Positions 13,132-21,575 of a stretch of DNA of 24,301 nt are shown here, in pieces. The position numbers and the translations under genes were made by a program. The stretch's first letter is position 1. The number at the start of each line of letters is the position of its first letter. Source of the stretch: DASXTK01 sp036505485 (GTDB lineage: Bacteria > Actinomycetota > Acidimicrobiia > Acidimicrobiales > VFJN01); contig DASXTK010000041.1 of NCBI GenBank assembly GCA_036505485.1, positions 1 to 24,301 of the forward strand, read 5' to 3'. The notes beneath the pieces were generated by a model that saw only the letters and a list, made by a program, of their open reading frames with translations, did no database searches and had not been told where the DNA came from.

Positions 13132-16032
13132 TCACCCCTGTGACTTGCCACCAGCCCCGGGGCGCTTGACGCCACCATTCCCACGGCGTGGCTGGCGAAA
13201 GAGGGCTTCGGCAGCGGACTGCCCGTTGTGGCGGAGTTGGGCGAGGATCTGGTCGGCGGCTGACTCGTCGAGGTCGTCGAGCACGTCGCGGGCCTGTTGC
13301 CAGACGGCGTGGGCCGCGTCCGGATCACCGGCAGCGTGGTAGCTGGCGCCCAGTTGGGCGAGGGTGCTGGCTTCGCCGTGGCGGCCGTCCAAGGCTCGGA
13401 ACAGCTCGAGGGCTCGCTGGTAGCAGACGATGGCCCGGGACGGCTCGCCGAGCTGCTGGTGGGTGTCGCCCAGGCATGACCAGGTATGGGCCTGGTAGGG
13501 ACGGTTGTCGAGCTCCTGGTGCAAGGTGAGGGCTTGCCGCAGGGACGTGAGGGCCTGTTCGTGGTCCCCGAGCCCTCCGTGGTGCCAGCCGACGTCCGTG
13601 AGCGCGGCCGCGTGCCCGACCCGGTCACCGGCGGCTCGGAACAGGCGGAGGGCCTGCTTCGCGGCGTCCAGCGCCTCGGCGGTGCGGCCCTGCAGGAAGG
13701 CCACGAGGTTGCGGAGGTAGTGCGTCCACGCCTGTCCGACGAGATCGCCCAGCTCGGCGCTGAGGTCGAGCGCGCGGTCGAGATCGAGCTGGGCGTCGTC
13801 GTAGCGGCCCAGGTCGGCGTCGGCCATGGCCAGACGGCGGTGGGCCCGGGCCTGCTCGGCCGGATCGCCCAGCCGGTGGGCGGCGTCCAGCGCAAGCTGC
13901 TGGGTGGCGATCCGGTCGTGCCAGGGTCCACGCTGGTGGAGGAAGCTGCACAGGGCGCCGGCGAGTTGGCAGGTGTGCCGGTGGAACCCGGCGTCGGCGG
14001 CGTGGGCAACGGCTGCGAGCAGGACCGACTGCTCGGCGGCGAGCCACGCCGAGCCCTCGTCGGGTGTGGTGAGCGTTTCGGGTGAGACCCCGGCTACGGC
14101 CGCGGCGGGGGTGACCGCGTCGCCAAAGGGGTAGAGCGCGACGGAGTGGGCGCTGTGGAGGTAGTGGTCGAGCATCCGGTGGGTCGCCTTCCGCCGGTCG
14201 GCGCCGGTGTCGACGGTGTGGGCCAGCTCGCTGGCGTAGGCGCGCAGCAGGTCGTGGAAGGCGTACCGGCCGGCGGTGGGTTCGGTGACCAGGTGGGCGC
14301 GGGCCAGGTCGGCCAGCAGAGGACGCGCCTGGGCCACCGGGATGCCGGCCAGGCTGGCCGCGGCGTCGGCGGTGACGTCGGGACCGGGGTGGAGCCCGAG
14401 CAGCCGGAACAACCGTGCCGTCGGGGCGCTGAGCGTGCAGTAGGACGAGGAGAACACCGCCCGCACGTCGGTGGTGGTGTCCTCCTCAGTCGTTAGGAGG
14501 TCGAGACCGTGCAGCTCGGCGTCACGCAACTGGCCGGCGAGCGTGGCCAGCGGGTGCCCGGGGTGGGTGACACCGCGGGCGGCGACGATGGCCAGAGCCA
14601 GCGGCAGGTGCGCGCACCGGGAGATGATCTCGTTCGCGGCGTCGGGCTCCAGGCTGATCCGGTCGGGGCCGAGCCGGTGGGCCAGCAGCAGCCGAGCCTC
14701 ATCGTCGGTGAGCAGATCCAGCGTGAGCGAATGGGCACCGTTGGCGGTGACCAGGCCGGACAACGGGTTGCGGCTGGTGACCACGACCAGGCAGCCGGTG
14801 GCGCCGGGCAGCAGGGGGCGGACCTGGTCGGCGTCGCGGGCGTTGTCCAGCAGCACCAGCATGCGCTTGCCCGCCAGCAGGCTGCGGTACAGACCCGCCT
14901 GGGCGTCCGCACTAACCGGGATCCGCTGGGGTGGGACCTGCAGCGCGTCGAGGAACCCTTGGATCGCTTCGGTGGGTTCGACCGGCTGGCCAGACGGGTC
15001 GAAGCCACGCAGGTTGCCGTACAGCTGGCCGTCGGGGAACCGGTCGGCGATCCGGTGGGCCCAGTGCACCCCGAGCGTGGTCTTGCCGATGCCGGCAGAA
15101 CCGGTGATCACGGCGATCACCACCGGCCGCCGGCCCTGTTCGATCTGGGTGCCGAGCAGGCCATCCAGCGCCTTCAGCTCCGGATCCCGCCCGACGAACC
15201 CGTCCACGGCGGCGGGAAGCTGCCGCGGCACCACCCGGTCGGTCGGGGCCGGTCGCTGGCTGCCGGTCTGCTCCGGCGCGCCCGCGCCCCCGAGCAGGTG
15301 GGTGTGGATCTGCCGCAGCTCCGGGCCGGGGTCGGCGCCCAGCTCCTCGGCGAGGCGCACCCGGATCACCTCGTACCGCGCCAGCGCCTCGGCCGGTCGG
15401 CCCGACCGCTCCAGGACTCTGAGCAGCCGCGCCCACAAGGACTCCCGCAGCGGGAACCGGGCGGTCAGCTCCTCCAGCTCCGCCGCCAGATCGGCATGAC
15501 GCCCGTCGGCCAGGTCGAGGTCGACACGTCGCTCCAGCCCCGCCAGGTAGCGCTCCTGCAGCCGCGGCACCTGTGTGTGCTCCAGCCACTCCGATCGCAC
15601 CCCGTCGAACGGAATCCCCCGCCACAACGCCAGCGCGGCGACCAGCCGGTCACGCTGGGTCGCCGGATCTGGCGCGGTCGTGGCTTCGTCCAGGAGCCGG
15701 ACGAACCGCAGCGCATCCACCCGGTCGGGTTCGACGTCCAGCACGTACCCACCACCCCGAGTGACGATCAGCTCGCCACCGAGGGAGCGACGGAGCCGTT
15801 TCACGTTGGTCTGCACGTTGGCCCGGAGGTCGCCCGGCGGCTCCCCGTCCCACACTGCAGCCGCCAGTCGGTCCACCGACACCGCCTGGCCCGTCGACAG
15901 CGCCAACACCGCTAGCAGCGCACGCAACCGGCCGGCCGGCAGTTCGACCGGCTGGCCGTCGACCGACACCAGCAACGGCCCCAGCAGCCCGACCGCCATG
16001 TCCCTGCCTGGCTCGGCCGTGATCGCTCTCAT
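13132..16032 (-). CDS. SARP-family regulator with NB-ARC ATPase and TPR domains
   Basis: A 966-residue AfsR/SARP-type transcriptional activator with STAND architecture. Domains in order: SARP winged helix (about 10-100, L-L-G-P-L-L-V through V-K-R-L-R-R-S-L and G-G-G-Y-V-L-D-V), bacterial transcriptional activator domain (about 105-245), NB-ARC nucleotide-binding domain with Walker A G-S-A-G-I-G-K-T-T (311-319) and Walker B M-L-V-L-L-D-N-A, a winged-helix segment with R-L-F-R-L-L-G-L-H-P-G-P-D, then C-terminal TPR repeats (about 735-920). Known relatives activate secondary-metabolite or stress genes after ligand or ATP-driven oligomerisation. ATG 16032 is favoured by GGTGA five bases upstream; ATG 15999 is an alternative. 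It is divergent from a DHFR-like reductase gene 99 bp away, a natural target candidate. Confidence 0.92.
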   Translation of the reverse strand: MRAITAEPGRDMAVGLLGPLLVSVDGQPVELPAGRLRALLAVLALSTGQAVSVDRLAAAVWDGEPPGDLRANVQTNVKRLRRSLGGELIVTRGGGYVLDVEPDRVDALRFVRLLDEATTAPDPATQRDRLVAALALWRGIPFDGVRSEWLEHTQVPRLQERYLAGLERRVDLDLADGRHADLAAELEELTARFPLRESLWARLLRVLERSGRPAEALARYEVIRVRLAEELGADPGPELRQIHTHLLGGAGAPEQTGSQRPAPTDRVVPRQLPAAVDGFVGRDPELKALDGLLGTQIEQGRRPVVIAVITGSAGIGKTTLGVHWAHRIADRFPDGQLYGNLRGFDPSGQPVEPTEAIQGFLDALQVPPQRIPVSADAQAGLYRSLLAGKRMLVLLDNARDADQVRPLLPGATGCLVVVTSRNPLSGLVTANGAHSLTLDLLTDDEARLLLAHRLGPDRISLEPDAANEIISRCAHLPLALAIVAARGVTHPGHPLATLAGQLRDAELHGLDLLTTEEDTTTDVRAVFSSSYCTLSAPTARLFRLLGLHPGPDVTADAAASLAGIPVAQARPLLADLARAHLVTEPTAGRYAFHDLLRAYASELAHTVDTGADRRKATHRMLDHYLHSAHSVALYPFGDAVTPAAAVAGVSPETLTTPDEGSAWLAAEQSVLLAAVAHAADAGFHRHTCQLAGALCSFLHQRGPWHDRIATQQLALDAAHRLGDPAEQARAHRRLAMADADLGRYDDAQLDLDRALDLSAELGDLVGQAWTHYLRNLVAFLQGRTAEALDAAKQALRLFRAAGDRVGHAAALTDVGWHHGGLGDHEQALTSLRQALTLHQELDNRPYQAHTWSCLGDTHQQLGEPSRAIVCYQRALELFRALDGRHGEASTLAQLGASYHAAGDPDAAHAVWQQARDVLDDLDESAADQILAQLRHNGQSAAEALFRQPRRGNGGVKRPGAGGKSQG

Positions 16033-16131
16033 CGCTCTCACCGGCACCGGATAGTCGACAATGCCTGGCAGCGTATGAGGGTTTCACCGATCTGACAGCG
16101 TTCTTCCTGCGTCGCCTGCTTTGGTGACGGC
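16033..16131. promoter_or_regulatory. Divergent promoter region of the SARP regulator and reductase
   Basis: A 99-bp gap between opposing starts. It holds the near repeats CTGGCAGCG (16065-16073) and CTGACAGCG (16092-16100), 27 bp apart start to start. SARP proteins bind direct repeats, but usually 11 or 22 bp apart, so this pair is not a clean operator. No clear -10/-35 pair was found. Confidence 0.25.
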
Positions 16132-16695
16132 ATGCGCAGGTTCAAGCTCCAGATCCAGACCACCATCGACTGCTACATGGCCGCCCCGAACGGGCAGCCG
16201 AGCGGGATCGACGTCCCGTTCACCGAGGACGTCTATGCCTACATGGACGCGCTCGCAGAGTCGGTCGACTGCATCGTGTTGGGCCGCAAGACCGCCGAGG
16301 GGTTCATCCCGGCCTGGGCGTCCCGGCCCGAGGACGAGCCCGAGAAGTTGGTCGACTGGATCAACAGCACACCCAAGGTCGTGATCTCCAACACCCTCAC
16401 CACCTCACCGTGGGATAACGCCATCGTCGCCGGCGGCGACATCGTCGAGACCGTCAACCAGCTCAAGGGCCAGTCCGGTGGCGACCTGATCGCCTATGGC
16501 GGCGGCACCTTGGTCTCGTCGGTGATCGCCAACAGCCTGGTCGACGACCTCTACCTGTTCGTCAACCCCACCGCGATCGGCGACGGCATGCCGGTGTTCG
16601 GCCACCTCGACACCTACCGACGGTTCCGCTTGGCCGGTGCCCAGCCGTTCGACTGCGGGATCATCGCGCTCCACTACCAGCCGCAAAGCTCCTGA
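16132..16695 (+). CDS. Dihydrofolate reductase family protein (RibD C-terminal type)
   Basis: A 187-residue member of the DHFR-like fold family seen in RibD C-termini and YwjB/YyaP-type proteins. Landmarks: a start M-R-R-F-K-L-Q-I-Q-T-T-I-D-C-Y-M-A, a phosphate/NADPH-binding region with C-I-V-L-G-R-K-T-A-E-G-F, then L-I-A-Y-G-G-G-T-L-V-S-S-V, which is the second conserved loop, and the ending G-I-I-A-L-H-Y. It is probably a cytoplasmic NADPH-dependent reductase; true folate reduction is not implied. GGTGA lies just before ATG 16132. Its gene starts opposite the SARP regulator and is a plausible target of it. Convergent with the RidA gene 22 bp downstream. Confidence 0.9.
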   Translation: MRRFKLQIQTTIDCYMAAPNGQPSGIDVPFTEDVYAYMDALAESVDCIVLGRKTAEGFIPAWASRPEDEPEKLVDWINSTPKVVISNTLTTSPWDNAIVAGGDIVETVNQLKGQSGGDLIAYGGGTLVSSVIANSLVDDLYLFVNPTAIGDGMPVFGHLDTYRRFRLAGAQPFDCGIIALHYQPQSS

Positions 16696-16717
16696 GCGCC
16701 GATCTGGGGTCCGGAGG

Positions 16718-17218
16718 TTACGAAGCGACCACCGGACGGACAAGCACGGTGGCCTCGATCTCCAGCGCGATCCCCGCCGGCAGCGACGCGACTCCGACAG
16801 CCAGCCGGGCATGCCGGCCCTGCTCTCCGAAGACCGCGATCAACACGTCCGACGCACCGTCGATCACCTGGGTGTGCTGGACGAAGTCGGGCGTCGAGTT
16901 GACGACGCCGTAGACCCGGACGACCCGCTGGACAAGGTCGAGGTCGCCCAGCTCTGCCTGCAGCGACGCCAGGACGCTGCCCGCTGCGTACCGGGCGGCC
17001 TGCACACCTTCCTCAACGCTGAGCGACTCGCCCAGGCGTCCGAAGACGATGCTGCCGTCGGCGGCGATGGGGATGTGTCCGGCGGTCCACACCAGATCGC
17101 CAGCCCGCACCGCGTTGACGTACGAGCCGGCGGGTGGGAAGGGTGCCGGCAGCTCGATGCCAGCCTGCTCGATCCGATCGGCCAGTGGTCCTCGGACGGA
17201 TGTTTCGGGCTGCGACAT
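16718..17218 (-). CDS. RidA/YjgF/UK114-family protein
   Basis: A 166-residue Rid family protein. E-L-P-A-P-F-P-P-A-G-S-Y-V and G-D-L-V-W-T-A-G-H-I-P form the N-terminal core, and the C-terminal half carries G-R-H-A-R-L-A-V-G-V-A-S-L-P with the Arg that binds the substrate carboxylate in active RidA. RidA hydrolyses reactive enamine/imine intermediates from PLP enzymes. This belongs to a longer YjgF-like subfamily (L-P-A-P-F-P-P-A) whose members often differ from enteric RidA. The start is at ATG 17218, 10 bp after the stop of the upstream LysR gene; the pair is likely one transcript. It has AGGGGG directly upstream of the ATG, tighter than usual. Confidence 0.9.
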   Translation of the reverse strand: MSQPETSVRGPLADRIEQAGIELPAPFPPAGSYVNAVRAGDLVWTAGHIPIAADGSIVFGRLGESLSVEEGVQAARYAAGSVLASLQAELGDLDLVQRVVRVYGVVNSTPDFVQHTQVIDGASDVLIAVFGEQGRHARLAVGVASLPAGIALEIEATVLVRPVVAS

Positions 17219-17228
17219 GGCCCCCTAT

Positions 17229-18095
17229 CTAGTTGCGGCTGGACGCCCAGTCCACCTGCTGGAGTGCGGCGACGAGGCTGGTCGGCGCCCGCCGGGTCTC
17301 TTGCGAAGCCACGACCACGGCGATGCTGTGGGTGATCGGCGGTTCGAACGAGCGCAGCGTCACCCCGTCGAGCCCGGACACGATCGGACGAGGCGCCAGC
17401 ATCGAGACCATGCCGGCACGGATCGCCGGCAGCGCCACCGAACGCTCGTCGTCCTCCATCCCCACCACCATGTCCACCCCGGCCTGGTGGAGGAAGGCCT
17501 CCAGGCTGCGACGCCGCTCGGGACGGCTGGGAACCGCCAGCGCCACGTCCCGGAGATCGCCGACCACCAACGGATCCGGCAGCGTTGCGCCGGTCCCCGA
17601 CGCCAGGACGATCTCGACCGCGGTGCGCTGGGCCACCTGGACGCCCCGAGGCCGGTCCGGGAGATCGCCGAAGCCGACGTCGGCCGCTTCCTCCGACACC
17701 ATCCGCACCATGTCGGCGGGTGAGCGGGCGGTGGAGATCCGCAGGCGGATGTCGGGCAGCGCCTTCATCAGCTCCGGCAGCAACATGCTCAGCAGCATCT
17801 GGTTGCTCGGCGTCGCCGCCACCGTGACCGTGGCCGGGGCGGCGGACTCGGCCGCCTCGTGCACCCGGTCGACCGCGGCCAGGGCGTTGCGGGCCGCGTC
17901 GGCCACCCGCACCCCGCGGGCGGTGATCACCAGACGGCGGCCCCTGAGCTCCACCAATGCCACCCCCAGCTCCTGCTCCAGACCCCGGATGGAACGGGAC
18001 AGCAGCGGCTGCGACACGCCCAGCTGACGGGCTGCGGCGCTGAGGCTGTCGGCATCGGCCAGCGCCACGAAGTGCCGCAGATGCTGCAGCTTCAT
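17229..18095 (-). CDS. LysR family transcriptional regulator
   Basis: A 288-residue LysR regulator. The N-terminal HTH (M-K-L-Q-H-L-R-H-F-V-A-L-A-D, A-A-R-Q-L-G-V-S-Q-P-L-L-S-R-S-I-R-G-L-E) is clear. The effector domain begins after residue about 85 (V-T-V-A-A-T-P-S-N-Q-M-L-L). LysR proteins bind as tetramers and respond to a small molecule; the ligand cannot be inferred. It precedes the RidA gene by 10 bp on the same strand and is divergent from the secreted SurE gene, so it may control either. Starts at ATG 18095 with only a weak ribosome site. Full family length, no truncation. Confidence 0.95.
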   Translation of the reverse strand: MKLQHLRHFVALADADSLSAAARQLGVSQPLLSRSIRGLEQELGVALVELRGRRLVITARGVRVADAARNALAAVDRVHEAAESAAPATVTVAATPSNQMLLSMLLPELMKALPDIRLRISTARSPADMVRMVSEEAADVGFGDLPDRPRGVQVAQRTAVEIVLASGTGATLPDPLVVGDLRDVALAVPSRPERRRSLEAFLHQAGVDMVVGMEDDERSVALPAIRAGMVSMLAPRPIVSGLDGVTLRSFEPPITHSIAVVVASQETRRAPTSLVAALQQVDWASSRN

Positions 18096-18110
18096 GTCCG
18101 GAAGTTATCG

Positions 18111-18133
18111 AAGCCAGACCTGAATTGGGGCTT
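18111..18133. promoter_or_regulatory. Possible LysR-type operator between lysR and surE-like genes
   Basis: AAGCC (18111-18115) and GGCTT (18129-18133) form a 5-bp inverted repeat with 13-nt spacing, 16 bp in front of the LysR start. LysR proteins often autoregulate at such short dyads, but five bases is weak evidence. Confidence 0.22.
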
Positions 18134-18205
18134 GTTGTGGGCAGGGACGTCTGTGACGGTTGGGCCGAGGGACGGGGACGACTTCGGGGACATCGGGGGA
18201 CCAAG

Positions 18206-19222
18206 ATGATGCGTAGAGCAGCGTTCGCGCTCGCGGCCGTGCTGGCGGCGGCGAGCTTTCACTTTTCTGGAACGGCCAGCGGCAGCGCCGCGAATCCCCG
18301 TCCGCCGGCATCGGTGGAAGGTCTGCGGATCCTGTTGGTCAACGACGACGGCGTCCAGGCCCAGAGTCCGTTGGGACTCGACGGCAAGGGCCTCTACGAG
18401 CTGCGCAAGGCCTTGTGCGCGGCCGGTGCCGACGTGCTCACGGTCGGGCCGTGGAGCGTCCAGAGCGGGATGGGCGGCCGCATCACCACCGGAGGGCCGG
18501 TCACCGTGCAGGCGGTGACGGCCCCCACCGCCTACCAGGGCGACTGCGGTGGCGCGGCGTCGGGCGGGAAGGTGTTCGGGGTGTGCGCCGCGGTGGCACC
18601 GTGCACCGCGACGTCGCCCAGCGCCTCGCCGTCGGATGCGGTGCTGCTGGCGGTGCAGCGGTTCGTGCCCGACAACTACTGGTCCGATGGTCCCGACGTG
18701 GTGCTGTCGGGCATCAACTTCGGGGCCAACGTGGGGCTCGGGGTCTTCCACTCCGGAACCACCAGCGCCGCGGTCACGGCCCATGAGCTGGGCGAAGCCG
18801 CAGTGGCCTTCAGCGAGCAGCTCAGCATCGCCTGCTTCGGGAACCCGACCAGCTGCCCGCAGTACACCGACCACGCAGCCTTCGCCGTGCGGCTGGTCGG
18901 CGGTCTGCGAGCCGGCAGCCAGCTCAAGCCCAGCCTGCTGCTGAACGCCAACTACCCCGACATCGCTGCGGGTGAGACGGTGGGCGGTCCGGTGATCAAC
19001 CAGCTCGGCGTGGGGACGGACCTCAACTTCGGCTTTGGCGGAACGGTTCCAGCCGATGGCGGCACCTACAACATCGGGTTGGCCCCGAATCGGCCGGAGA
19101 CCCGAGCCAACGCCGACACCACGGCGCTGACCGAGAACAAGATCTCGATCGTGCCGCTGTCGGGCGACTGGACCGCCCGGGCCACCACCAAGCTCACGAC
19201 GATCGTCAGCGGCTTGGGGTAA
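18206..19222 (+). CDS. SurE-family phosphatase with signal peptide
   Basis: A 338-residue SurE-like protein. The SurE core is clear: I-L-L-V-N-D-D-G (Asp47/Asp48 metal ligands), V-V-L-S-G-I-N-F-G-A-N-V-G and F-H-S-G-T-T-S-A-A-V. SurE enzymes are metal-dependent 5'/3'-nucleotidases and acid phosphatases. Unlike cytoplasmic SurE, this one begins M-M-R-R-A-A-F-A-L-A-A-V-L-A-A-A-S-F, a Sec signal peptide with a likely cleavage region after S-G-S-A-A (about residue 28), so it is probably exported. It also has paired cysteines (for example D-C-G-G, V-C-A, P-C-T) and a tail longer than standard SurE, consistent with an extracytoplasmic enzyme. ATG 18206 or 18209 is the start; upstream sequence is GC-rich and non-coding. 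Confidence 0.9.
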   Translation: MMRRAAFALAAVLAAASFHFSGTASGSAANPRPPASVEGLRILLVNDDGVQAQSPLGLDGKGLYELRKALCAAGADVLTVGPWSVQSGMGGRITTGGPVTVQAVTAPTAYQGDCGGAASGGKVFGVCAAVAPCTATSPSASPSDAVLLAVQRFVPDNYWSDGPDVVLSGINFGANVGLGVFHSGTTSAAVTAHELGEAAVAFSEQLSIACFGNPTSCPQYTDHAAFAVRLVGGLRAGSQLKPSLLLNANYPDIAAGETVGGPVINQLGVGTDLNFGFGGTVPADGGTYNIGLAPNRPETRANADTTALTENKISIVPLSGDWTARATTKLTTIVSGLG

Positions 19223-19244
19223 GGACACGCTTCCCCGCCCCGCC

Positions 19245-19261
19245 CCGCGCCTCAGGCGCGG
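19245..19261. terminator. Hairpin shared by the convergent surE-like and surface-protein genes
   Basis: CCGCGCC (19245-19251) and GGCGCGG (19255-19261) form a 7-bp stem whose loop, TCA, is the minus-strand stop codon of the surface-protein gene. It lies 22 nt after the surE-like stop. Stability is high, but no T-tract is present in either direction, so bidirectional termination is inferred. Confidence 0.4.
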
Positions 19262-20490
19262 CGGAGGCGGCGGGACAGCGCCAGGAGCAGGGCTCCGACG
19301 GTGAGGAGGCCGAGGCCGATCAGTCCGCTCGACAGGGTCGACGAGCCGGCGCCGGTGGCCGGCAGGCGACGTCCCGGTGGCACGGTGTTGGTGCCCGGTC
19401 GGGCTCCGGGCGCCGGGGCCTCCGTTGGAGCAGGCGTGGGAGGCGGTGGGGTCGGCGGAGTTGTCGTCGTCGTGGTGGTCGTCGGTGGAGGGGTCTCGCA
19501 CAGCAGGAAGTCGACCCCGGGGATGTCTCCAGCGCTGGCGTCCGCGTCACGGGTGGCCGCTCCCACGACCTCGTAGCCCGGCGGCGGAGTTACGACGACC
19601 TGATAGGTGTTGGGAGCAACACCCGGGAACGTGTACTGGCCACCGGGACCGGGTGTCGCGGTCACAGGGTTGCCGGCTGGGTCCGTCACGGGTTGCCCGG
19701 ACGGAAGTTTCAGCGAGAGCACGGAGCCGGGCGGGGGCGGTGTCGGGCCGCTGGGGGTCTGCAGCGACACCGTCCCGCTGATGTCCTGGGTCAACGAGGC
19801 GAACCAGAGCTGGACGATCGGTATGCCCGACAGGCGGTTGAGGGTGAAGGTGATGGTGGTGATCGGCGCAGTTGGCCGGAACCAGACGGCGGCCCCGTCG
19901 GTGTCGTTGACGTTGCCGTTCAGCGTGCCGGTCGTCGGGTCCCAGTTGGGGACGTCAGTGAAAGGTGCCTTGGTGCAGCCGGGCGGCTGCGGTGCTGCGG
20001 CGCAGTAGTTGAACGTGCTCTGAAAGCCCAGTGCGGAGGGAGCCACCGGACCGCCAGGGCCGGTGGCTTGGATGACGACCGACTCGGCATCCGAATCGCC
20101 GATCGTGAAGCCCCAGCCAGTGGCCGGCGTCGGCGAGGCGAAAGTGACCGTCGTCGTCGACGGAGCCTGGGCCGCAGCCGCGCCGAAGCTCAGATACTGC
20201 CGACCCGCGGAGCTGCCGAACGCCGCGCCGAACGGCGTAGCCGGGCCGAGGAAGGTGTTGGCGCCGGAGGGCACGTTCGGGGTGTTGCTGTTGGTGGCGA
20301 ACGTCGCGGCGGGGAACCCGGCGGCCGGCATCGTCATCGTGCCAGTCCAACTCGGGTTGGCTCCGGCAACAGTCCACGTGGGATAGACCTTGCCGGCCGC
20401 GGCCGCTGGGCTGACCGTGAGAAGGCTGAACACCCCGACGATGGTCGCCACCAAGGCAGCGGTGGTCTTGGCTCGTTGTCTGCTCAGCAC
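19252..20490 (-). CDS. LPXTG-type surface protein with SdrB-like domain
   Basis: A 412-residue secreted protein. An N-terminal signal peptide (R-Q-R-A-K, then V-A-T-I-V-G-V-F-S-L-L-T-V-S-P-A-A-A-A) leads to a beta-rich domain (about 35-220) with Gly/Ser/Thr-rich strands and a cysteine pair (Y-C-A-A-A...P-G-C-T-K). Then a transthyretin/SdrB-like domain (G-S-V-L-S-L-K-L-P-S-G through D-F-L-L-C-E, about 245-330), an eight-threonine and Pro-rich stalk, L-P-A-T-G-A-G, a membrane helix and R-R-L-R-R-A. This is the full sortase-sorting signal. It probably anchors to the cell wall; no sortase gene is in the window. The start is uncertain: GTG 20490 fits the signal peptide, and GTG 20517 is possible. 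It is divergent from a methyltransferase gene 52 bp away. Confidence 0.85.
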   Translation of the reverse strand: MLSRQRAKTTAALVATIVGVFSLLTVSPAAAAGKVYPTWTVAGANPSWTGTMTMPAAGFPAATFATNSNTPNVPSGANTFLGPATPFGAAFGSSAGRQYLSFGAAAAQAPSTTTVTFASPTPATGWGFTIGDSDAESVVIQATGPGGPVAPSALGFQSTFNYCAAAPQPPGCTKAPFTDVPNWDPTTGTLNGNVNDTDGAAVWFRPTAPITTITFTLNRLSGIPIVQLWFASLTQDISGTVSLQTPSGPTPPPPGSVLSLKLPSGQPVTDPAGNPVTATPGPGGQYTFPGVAPNTYQVVVTPPPGYEVVGAATRDADASAGDIPGVDFLLCETPPPTTTTTTTTPPTPPPPTPAPTEAPAPGARPGTNTVPPGRRLPATGAGSSTLSSGLIGLGLLTVGALLLALSRRLRRA

Positions 20491-20542
20491 GGCCGCAGAA
20501 AGTACTCCGTTGCACACAGTGAGTGGTGGTTCGAGATCCGGG

Positions 20543-21553
20543 ATGCCCAAGCGGCTTCGGTGGAGCAACTACATTCCGTACATGCTCGGAAGCACTCCGT
20601 GGCCGGATCTGGCCACAGTTCGGCAGCTGATCGCCCGGCACCTCGGCGGCCAAGGCCTCGAGATGGGCCCGGGACACCAGCCGTTCCCGGTCTCGTCGAC
20701 CGGCACTCAGGTGACGTATGTGGATCGCTGGTTCCCCGAGGAGAACACCGATCTCTTCCCGGAGCTGGCCGGCGTCTCGTTCGTGCAGCCCGACGTGATC
20801 GCCAACCTCGACGTCGACCGGCTCAAAGCGTTCGAGGACGAGAGCCAGGACTTCGTCATCGCCAGCCATGTGCTGGAGCACGTGGTGGACCCGATCGGTC
20901 TGCTCTGCGAGATGCACCGGGTGGTGCGTCCCGGCGGCAGCGCGCTGATCCTGCTGCCCGATCGGCGTCGCACGTTCGACGCCGGGCGGACACCGACCAC
21001 GCTGCGCCACCTGGTCGAGGAGTACGAGGCGCAGGTCACCGAGGCCAGCGAGGAGCACCTGCTCGAGTTCATGGCCCACACCGAGGGCGCCGAGAGCATC
21101 AGCCGCTACCAGGCCATGTCCGAGATCGACCGCGACGCGTTCCTGGACAACCTGCGGCAACGGTCGATCCACGTCCACGTCTGGACCGAGGACGAGTTCC
21201 CCGAGGTGCTGGTGCACGCCATCGAGCAACTCGGCCACGAGTGGGATTTCGTCGACGGGGTGATGTGCGACGACGAAGGGCCTGGCGGCATCGAGTTCGG
21301 CTACATCCTGCGTCGCAACCCGTGCACCGGGCTGACGGCCCACGAGCGCAGCCTGCGCTTCAGCGAAGCCTGGTCGGCGTGGGCCGCGGAACGCCGCGAG
21401 ATCCACGCCCTGCGCCGCTCGCTGGAGACCACGACCGTGCGCGTGCGGGCCCTGGAGGCCGAGCTCGCCGCGGCCCGTTCCCCCCTGGCCCTACGGGTCT
21501 CCGTGCGCCAAATCGGCGCCCGAGCCAAGCACCGCCTCCTGCCCCGCCCCTAA
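20543..21553 (+). CDS. Class I methyltransferase with C-terminal coiled coil
   Basis: A 336-residue methyltransferase. Motif I is G-L-E-M-G-P-G-H-Q-P-F-P, typical of methyltransferases near glycan genes; a second acidic position is in T-Y-V-D-R-W, the post-motif is D-F-V-I-A-S-H-V-L-E-H-V-V-D-P-I, then R-V-V-R-P-G-G-S-A-L-I-L-L-P. A middle insert holds a helical segment (R-H-L-V-E-E-Y-E-A-Q-V-T-E-A). After about residue 280 the chain becomes a charged helical coil (R-R-E-I-H-A-L-R-R-S-L-E) ending basic, which may mediate oligomerisation or membrane contact. ATG 20543 is the start; an upstream open frame lies in the divergent surface-protein gene and is not coding. The acceptor is unknown; polysaccharide or lipid-linked glycan is a guess from motif I context. 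Confidence 0.82.
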   Translation: MPKRLRWSNYIPYMLGSTPWPDLATVRQLIARHLGGQGLEMGPGHQPFPVSSTGTQVTYVDRWFPEENTDLFPELAGVSFVQPDVIANLDVDRLKAFEDESQDFVIASHVLEHVVDPIGLLCEMHRVVRPGGSALILLPDRRRTFDAGRTPTTLRHLVEEYEAQVTEASEEHLLEFMAHTEGAESISRYQAMSEIDRDAFLDNLRQRSIHVHVWTEDEFPEVLVHAIEQLGHEWDFVDGVMCDDEGPGGIEFGYILRRNPCTGLTAHERSLRFSEAWSAWAAERREIHALRRSLETTTVRVRALEAELAAARSPLALRVSVRQIGARAKHRLLPRP

Positions 21554-21575
21554 CGTCGCCAGCACGTGTCTAGCT

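Noticed and set aside
14471..15915. Long plus-strand ORFs (342 and 468 aa)
   Set aside because: They lie antisense to the SARP regulator, whose domain motifs are unambiguous.
16065..16100. CTGGCAGCG/CTGACAGCG pair as a SARP operator
   Set aside because: The 27-bp spacing does not fit the 11- or 22-bp spacing of known SARP repeats, and one base differs; kept only as a weak note.
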